From assembly GCA_025964635.1 (NCBI GenBank), contig JAOPYP010000458.1, forward strand, positions 1-8,135: a stretch of 8,135 nucleotides of DNA. Direction: 5' to 3'. The stretch's first letter is position 1; each line of letters begins with the position of its first letter. A program made the translations under genes and the position numbers. Below the pieces are notes generated by a model. The model was not told the DNA's origin and made no database searches. It worked only from the letters and a program-made list of their open reading frames with translations. Below are positions 4,795 to 8,135 of the stretch, piece by piece. Source of the DNA: Actinomycetes bacterium. GTDB taxonomy: Bacteria; Actinomycetota; Actinomycetes; Streptosporangiales; Streptosporangiaceae.

Positions 4795-6687
4795 TCACCT
4801 GTGCGCTGGCCCCGGGGTGGTGGCGGACGGGCTGACCGGGACGTCGCCGGGATCCTCGTCCGGCGCGAGATGCCTCAGCCGGAACCGGAGCCGGCAGACC
4901 ACCACGTTGATGGTGCCGGTCGTGATGGCCCGGCTGAGCACGAAGCCGCGCTGGTTGTGCAGGAACCACCGCCACCAGTGCTCGGGCTGGACCTCGGGGA
5001 TCACCACCACGACCCGGCGGTGCGGATCTTCTTCTTCCAGGGCGCGCAGGTACTCCACCACCGGGGGACCTAGGGAGCGGTGCACCGTGTGCAGCGTGAT
5101 CAGCGGCACGCCCGGATCCCATTCCTCCCACTGTGCGCGGAAACTGGCCGTGGCCTGCTCGTCCTCAGGGTCGTGGTAGCAGATCGTCACCGCGACGACG
5201 TCGTCCGCCAGGGACAGGGCGGCGGAGATCGCCTCCCGGGTCAGCCGGGACATGCCGCGGACGGGCACCACGGCCAGCGCCGCCGTCCGCTCCGGCGGGT
5301 CCGGCGTCTTCCCCAGCTCGAGCAGCTCGCCGATCTCCTCGTAAGCCCGGTGGATGCGGTGGAACAGCAGCACGAACAGCGGGATGACCAGGACGACCAG
5401 CCATGCGCCCTCGGTGAACTTGCTGACCAGTTCGATGGCCAGCGCGACCGTGGTGAGCACCGCGCCCAGCCCGTTGATGAACGCCCGCCCCGCCCAGCCC
5501 GGCCCGTGCTGCTCGTGCCAGTGCCTCACCATGCCCGTTTGGGACAGGGTGAAGCCAACGAACACCCCGATGGCGAACACCGGGACCAGCGCCTGGGTAC
5601 TGCCCTTGGACACGACCAGCAGGCCCGCGGCCGCGACCGCAAGCACACCGACCCCGTAGCGGAAGACCGACCGCTCGCCCTTCAGCGCGAACATGTGCGG
5701 CAGGAAGTTGTCCCTAGCCAGCAGGCTGGCCAGGACGGGCAGGCCGCCGAAGGAGGTGTTCGCGGCCAGGGCCAGCAGGACGGTCGTAATCAGCTGGATC
5801 GCGTAGAAAACGATGTTGTGGCCCACGCTGGCCGCGGTCAGCTGGGCCAGCGTCGTCTCGGTCGGCGCCGGGGTCGCGTGGAACTTCCGGATCAGCAGGG
5901 CGATGCCGATCAGCATCAGGCCGAGGATGATGCCCAGCATCATCTCGGTGTGCTGGGCCCGGCGGGCCCGGGGCTGCCTGAACTGGGGCACCGCGTTCGC
6001 GATCGCCTCCACGCCGGTCAGCGCCGAGCAGCCGGAGGCGAACGCCTTGAGCAGCAGCAGGATGCCGACCGACTCGGCCACCTGGGGCAGGTGGCCGACG
6101 GGGGCCACCACGGGATGCGAGCGGAGCAGGCCGGCCACGATGACGACCGCGATGGCCAGGATGAACAGCAGCGTGGGCAGGATGAACAGCCGGGCGGACT
6201 CCGCCACCCCCCACATGTTGGCCGCCGTGATCGCCGCGAGCACACCGAGGCAGACCCAGACCCGGTCGGGGTACAGGGCCGGGAAGGCGGACGTGAGCGC
6301 CTCGACTCCAGCGGAGACGCCGACCGCGGCGTTCAGGATGTAGTCGACGGTGAGCGAGGCCCCGGCCAGCAGGCTGGCGTTGCGGCCCAGGTGCCGTTTG
6401 GCCACCGCGTAGGCCCCGCCGCCGTTCGGGAAGGCCTCGATCACCTGCCGGTAGGAGATGACCAGGACCGCCAGCAGCACGACGATCGCGATGGTGACGG
6501 GGAGGGTGTAGGCCAGGCCGGCGGTCCCGGCCGCGGCCAGCACGATGACGATCGCCTCGGGACCATAGGCCACCGAGGACAGGGCGTCGAGCGAGAGTGC
6601 GGCCAGACCTTCCAGCGCGGTCAGCCGGTGCTTGTCTTCCTGGTCATCCGCCGCGGGCGGGTGCGGCGTGGCGTCACCGACCGTCAT
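4795..6687 (-). CDS. KimA-like APC/KUP-superfamily permease, probable K+ importer
   Basis: A 630-residue membrane protein with about 12 hydrophobic segments in residues 30-460 and a soluble C-terminal domain (about 470-605) like the universal-stress-type domain of KimA. Signatures shared with Bacillus subtilis KimA (recalled, not aligned by program): SLDALSSVAYG (Asp34, Tyr41), FPNGGGAYAVAKRHLG (86-101), VDYILNAAVGVSAG (Asp115, Tyr116), LKAFASGCSALTGVEAI (213-229), LAANTSFGGLPVLASLLARDNFLPHMF and GVFVGFTLSQTGMVRHW. KimA is a c-di-AMP-controlled K+/H+ symporter, so K+ uptake is the best guess and fits the nearby kdpDE. Many actinobacterial relatives are labelled amino acid permeases, so substrate is uncertain. 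The start is ATG 6687; AGGATG lies upstream but the Shine-Dalgarno match is poor. A long structured region precedes the gene. A hairpin follows the stop. Confidence 0.83.
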   Translation of the reverse strand: MTVGDATPHPPAADDQEDKHRLTALEGLAALSLDALSSVAYGPEAIVIVLAAAGTAGLAYTLPVTIAIVVLLAVLVISYRQVIEAFPNGGGAYAVAKRHLGRNASLLAGASLTVDYILNAAVGVSAGVEALTSAFPALYPDRVWVCLGVLAAITAANMWGVAESARLFILPTLLFILAIAVVIVAGLLRSHPVVAPVGHLPQVAESVGILLLLKAFASGCSALTGVEAIANAVPQFRQPRARRAQHTEMMLGIILGLMLIGIALLIRKFHATPAPTETTLAQLTAASVGHNIVFYAIQLITTVLLALAANTSFGGLPVLASLLARDNFLPHMFALKGERSVFRYGVGVLAVAAAGLLVVSKGSTQALVPVFAIGVFVGFTLSQTGMVRHWHEQHGPGWAGRAFINGLGAVLTTVALAIELVSKFTEGAWLVVLVIPLFVLLFHRIHRAYEEIGELLELGKTPDPPERTAALAVVPVRGMSRLTREAISAALSLADDVVAVTICYHDPEDEQATASFRAQWEEWDPGVPLITLHTVHRSLGPPVVEYLRALEEEDPHRRVVVVIPEVQPEHWWRWFLHNQRGFVLSRAITTGTINVVVCRLRFRLRHLAPDEDPGDVPVSPSATTPGPAHR

Positions 6688-6734
6688 GATTGCCCATCCT
6701 GCCTGGTGCCGCCGGCGGCCCCCGCCCCGGCCCC

Positions 6735-6799
6735 GGAACTACCCGGTAAAGCCGCGATAACCCCGGGGTTAACTCACCGGCCGCAATGGAAACCGTTCC
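6735..6799 (-). promoter_or_regulatory. Nested inverted repeats in the leader of the KimA-like gene
   Basis: Three inverted pairs are nested: GGAAC (6735-6739) with GTTCC (6795-6799); CCGGT (6743-6747) with ACCGG (6776-6780); and the perfect 14-bp palindrome TAACCCCGGGGTTA (6758-6771) inside. If transcribed, this gives a three-tier hairpin ending about 47 nt before the ATG. The palindrome alone could instead be an operator for a dimeric repressor. It somewhat resembles parts of the c-di-AMP (ydaO) riboswitch, but key conserved blocks of that riboswitch are not seen. Confidence 0.5.
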
Positions 6800-6861
6800 C
6801 GCTCGATGACACGGCCGAGAACTCAATGGCGCGGATCCATAGCGGCTCTTTATTGGCCGTA

Positions 6862-6879
6862 CCGCGCTCAGCAGCGCGG
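6862..6879 (-). terminator. Perfect 7-bp hairpin between the small membrane protein and permease genes
   Basis: CCGCGCT (6862-6868) and AGCGCGG (6873-6879) are perfect inverted repeats with a 4-nt loop. On the - strand the hairpin starts 39 nt after the small membrane protein gene stop (6919) and lies about 175 nt before the permease start. It has no U tract. Terminator of the small gene is the likeliest role. Confidence 0.45.
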
Positions 6880-6918
6880 GCCCGGCACCAGGTCGTGCGG
6901 CGCCGCGACGCCCGTCCG

Positions 6919-7107
6919 CTAACCGATGACCAGGAGGGCGATGATGAACAGGACCACCGCCACGGCGACGACTACGGCCGCGAGGATCGCCACGCGGTTG
7001 CGCGGAGCACGCATCGACCACGGCGCAGTCTCGGACCCGGAACGCTCGTTCGCGAAGGCACGGAACTGGGCAGTGCTGGCCGACGGCTCATGCTCGGGGT
7101 TGGGCAT
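6919..7107 (-). CDS. Small single-span membrane protein
   Basis: It encodes 62 residues. The first 30 or so are polar (MPNPEHEPSASTAQFRAFANE), then comes a positively charged patch MRAPRNR, then one strongly hydrophobic segment VAILAAVVVAVAVVLFIIALLVIG reaching the C-terminus. This suggests a tail-anchored or C-terminal single-span protein with its N-terminus in the cytoplasm. No family is recognised. ATG 7107 follows a TACAGT box by 6 nt with no Shine-Dalgarno site, which supports a leaderless start and a real gene. It lies between the Lrp-type regulator and the permease on the same strand, with its own promoter and a hairpin behind it. Whether it works with the permease is unknown. Confidence 0.65.
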   Translation of the reverse strand: MPNPEHEPSASTAQFRAFANERSGSETAPWSMRAPRNRVAILAAVVVAVAVVLFIIALLVIG

Positions 7108-7113
7108 GCCCCG

Positions 7114-7119
7114 ACTGTA
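7114..7119 (-). promoter_or_regulatory. Candidate -10 box of a leaderless promoter for the small membrane protein gene
   Basis: On the - strand TACAGT (7119-7114) matches the TAnnnT -10 pattern and is followed by 6 nt and then ATG 7107. The spacing matches the similar box before the DUF402 gene. No convincing -35 box is seen. Confidence 0.45.
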
Positions 7120-7182
7120 TCGGCCCTGACCTGGCCGTGAGCGGCTTTGTGTGGGATTGCAAGAATTTTGGCCTACGGCTTG

Positions 7183-7665
7183 CTATTCGCCGGCATTACT
7201 GGGCGGCAGGATGTCCGCCCGGCTCACCAGCCGCGAGAGCACGATCACGCTGCGGGTCCGGTCCACGAAGGGTTCGGCGCTGATCCGCTCCACCACCTGC
7301 TCGAAGTGCCGCACGTCCGCCGCCCGGATGTGCAGCAGCGCGTCCGCCTCCCCGGTGATCGTAGCGGCCCCGGTGACCTCGGGATATTTGCTCAGGGCGG
7401 CGCCGATGGCGCTGGGCGAGGTCCGGCCGCGGCAGAACAGTTCCACATACGCCTCGGTGGTCCAGCCCAGGGCCGACGGATCGACGGTCACGGTGAACCC
7501 GGTGATCGCACCGGACGCGCGCAGCCGGTCGACCCGCCGCTTGACCGCGGACGCGGACAATCCCACGGTGGCCCCGATATCGGCGTAACTGGCCCGGGCG
7601 TCCTCGACCAGCACGGCCACGATCCGCTCGTCCAGTTCATCGAAAGCAGCAGGTCTTCCCGGCAC
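7183..7665 (-). CDS. Lrp/AsnC family transcriptional regulator
   Basis: It encodes 160 residues from GTG 7665. The N-terminal helix-turn-helix reads FDELDERIVAVLVEDARASYADIGATVGLSASAVKRRVDRLRASGAI (about 8-54), the standard AsnC-type form. A RAM/AsnC effector-binding domain follows (about 58-145), including GEADALLHIRAADVRHFEQVVERI. Members form dimers to octamers, often bind amino acids and often repress their own gene; the ligand and targets here are unknown. GTG 7665 gives the family's usual length. The frame is open to ATG 7701 and to ATG 7803; the extra 46 residues from 7803 are Pro/Gly-rich and unlike the family, but a promoter-like sequence lies just upstream of 7803, so the longer form cannot be excluded. 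The neighbouring small gene and permease are possible targets by position only. Confidence 0.88.
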   Translation of the reverse strand: MPGRPAAFDELDERIVAVLVEDARASYADIGATVGLSASAVKRRVDRLRASGAITGFTVTVDPSALGWTTEAYVELFCRGRTSPSAIGAALSKYPEVTGAATITGEADALLHIRAADVRHFEQVVERISAEPFVDRTRSVIVLSRLVSRADILPPSNAGE

Positions 7666-7811
7666 GCCTCGATCCTGCCAGCCCGGGGCACCGGCGGCCA
7701 TCGCCGCCTGGCGGGGTTCGCGCTGGCGCTCCTGGATATGGCCGATTCCCGGCCCCGGCGCAGGACCCCACCATGTCCCTGGGGCCGGCCGGGTGAATGA
7801 CATGAACAGGT

Positions 7812-7838
7812 TTGTTATCTCTTATTCTACTTCGTCAA
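7812..7838 (-). promoter_or_regulatory. Candidate promoter of the Lrp-type gene
   Basis: On the - strand TTGACG (7838-7833) matches five of six -35 bases. A 15-nt spacer leads to TAACAA (7817-7812), a weak -10. A start would fall near 7805, next to ATG 7803. TAGAAT (7829-7824) is a better -10 by itself but lacks a matching -35. The spacing is shorter than ideal. Confidence 0.3.
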
Positions 7839-7868
7839 TAACGCAATTATCGGACCTTGATGGAGCAG

Positions 7869-7883
7869 CCCGGATGAACCGGG
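7869..7883. repeat. Short perfect inverted repeat CCCGG-ATGAA-CCGGG
   Basis: A 5-bp stem with a 5-nt loop lies in the middle of the AT-rich divergent region, between the two candidate promoters. It could be a small hairpin or an operator half-site pair. It is too short to assign a role. Confidence 0.45.
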
Positions 7884-7914
7884 ATAAATGAATATACGCC
7901 ATGCGCCGATAAGC

Positions 7915-7943
7915 CTGAAAAAGTCTCACGCCCTCATTACGAT
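7915..7943 (+). promoter_or_regulatory. Candidate promoter of the zinc-ribbon gene
   Basis: CTGAAA (7915-7920) and TACGAT (7938-7943) are separated by exactly 17 bp. Each matches four of six consensus bases of TTGACA and TATAAT. Initiation near 7950 would leave a leader of about 20 nt holding GGGGAG (7960-7965). Confidence 0.45.
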
Positions 7944-7969
7944 CCCAAACTGGGAGCAAGGGGAGCGTG

Positions 7970-8135
7970 ATGAGAATCTGCCCGACGTGCGGGGACCCGG
8001 TGGCCGGGACGCCGCGTTGGTGCCCCCGCTGCGCCGCGCCCCTGCCTGGTCCCGCCCCCTTAGCCGACCCCGGCCCCTTAGCGGAGCGCGGCCCCGCAGC
8101 GGAGCGCGGCCCCTTAGCGGAGCCAGCGAACGACA
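7970..8135 (+). CDS. Zinc-ribbon protein, N-terminal part (runs off the window)
   Basis: ATG 7970 lies 4 nt after GGGGAG (7960-7965); GTG 7967 is directly adjacent in frame and could be used instead. The 55 visible residues begin MRICPTCGDPVAGTPRWCPRCAAPL, with Cys4, Cys7, Cys18 and Cys21 forming a CxxC-x10-CxxC zinc ribbon. A hexapeptide repeat follows: APLADP, GPLAER, GPAAER, GPLAEP (residues 29-52). Short N-terminal zinc ribbons with a disordered linker often precede membrane or signalling domains in actinobacteria, but the rest lies outside the window, so function cannot be stated. Three leucines in the repeat are encoded by TTA (8060, 8078, 8114), a very rare codon in high-GC actinobacteria. 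Confidence 0.65.
   Translation, partial: MRICPTCGDPVAGTPRWCPRCAAPLPGPAPLADPGPLAERGPAAERGPLAEPAND
8054..8125 (+). repeat. Four 18-bp tandem coding repeats
   Basis: Units run 8054-8071, 8072-8089, 8090-8107 and 8108-8125. Units 2 and 3 differ only where TTA is replaced by GCA, and units 2 and 4 differ only in the last codon (CGC or CCA). The first unit is more diverged. The unit length is a multiple of three, so the reading frame is kept and each unit adds six residues. Confidence 0.85.

Larger units (their letters stand above)
7666..7969. other. Divergent intergenic region between the Lrp-type regulator and the zinc-ribbon gene
   Basis: This 304-bp stretch has no convincing gene. The left part (to about 7800) is GC-rich and is the possible N-terminal extension of the regulator. 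From about 7801 to 7950 it is clearly AT-richer than anything else in the window. It holds candidate promoters in both directions, a CCCGG/CCGGG hairpin and four TTATC/GATAA words (7815, 7847, 7883, 7908), two in each orientation. Confidence 0.7.

Noticed and set aside
6735..6799. Canonical ydaO (c-di-AMP) riboswitch before the KimA-like gene
   Set aside because: Only short words match. The conserved GACAGCTAAC block and the usual long P1 closing stem are not visible, so it is reported only as an unassigned structured element.
5080..7140. Long open frame of 686 codons on the + strand opposite the permease and small membrane protein genes
   Set aside because: Its translation is Arg/Gln/His/Asp/Gly-rich with no recognisable domain, while the - strand encodes a clear membrane transporter. 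It is a GC-driven antisense shadow.
7159..7183. GCAAG/CTTGC inverted repeat as terminator of the Lrp-type gene
   Set aside because: The stem is only 5 bp with a 15-nt loop and it overlaps the stop codon; too weak to call.
8054..8125. The 18-bp repeats as a CRISPR-like or mobile-element end
   Set aside because: There are no spacers between units and the unit is a multiple of three that keeps an open frame, so a coding tandem repeat explains it better.

Overview
The window is GC-rich DNA from an actinobacterium (high-GC Gram-positive). The base composition, the GTG starts, the promoter-like -10 boxes placed 6 nt before start codons, and the protein families all fit. Genus cannot be told from this stretch. 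No tRNA, rRNA, CRISPR array, insertion sequence or integrase was seen.

Left part, + strand (1-3956). The window opens inside kdpD, the sensor kinase of the Kdp potassium-stress system. Its N-terminal KdpD domain is cut by an in-frame TAG at 111-113, which lies among several other changes at normally conserved positions. The rest of the kinase is open to 2285 and could be made from GTG 147. kdpE follows with a 4-nt overlap and carries an unusual Gly/Ala/Ser/Asp repeat tail. Next come a DUF402 (FomD/Ntdp-like) protein gene at 3106-3669, which looks leaderless, and a 98-residue HicA-like small protein gene (3660-3956) overlapping it by 10 nt.

Middle, - strand (4012-6687). A duplicated 22-bp GC-rich element separates the convergent genes. 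To its right, on the - strand, are a cyclodeaminase/cyclohydrolase family gene (4012-4638) and a 630-residue KimA-like permease gene (4795-6687). Between these two lie a perfect 8-bp-stem hairpin and a G-rich tandem 16-bp array. The permease is preceded by a 231-bp gap holding a second perfect hairpin and a three-tier nested inverted repeat, a good candidate for a regulatory leader.

Right part (6919-8135). Two more - strand genes follow: a 62-residue single-span membrane protein with a leaderless-type promoter, and an Lrp/AsnC-family regulator. A relatively AT-rich divergent intergenic region separates the regulator from a + strand zinc-ribbon gene that runs off the window. That gene fragment contains four 18-bp tandem repeats and three TTA leucine codons, which are rare in such genomes.

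Functional theme: potassium homeostasis is the only clear link, with KdpD/KdpE at one end and a KimA-like permease with a structured leader about 3.6 kb away. The other genes look like ordinary chromosomal neighbours. The observations most worth following are the interrupted kdpD, the leader of the KimA-like gene, and the TTA-rich repeat gene at the right edge.
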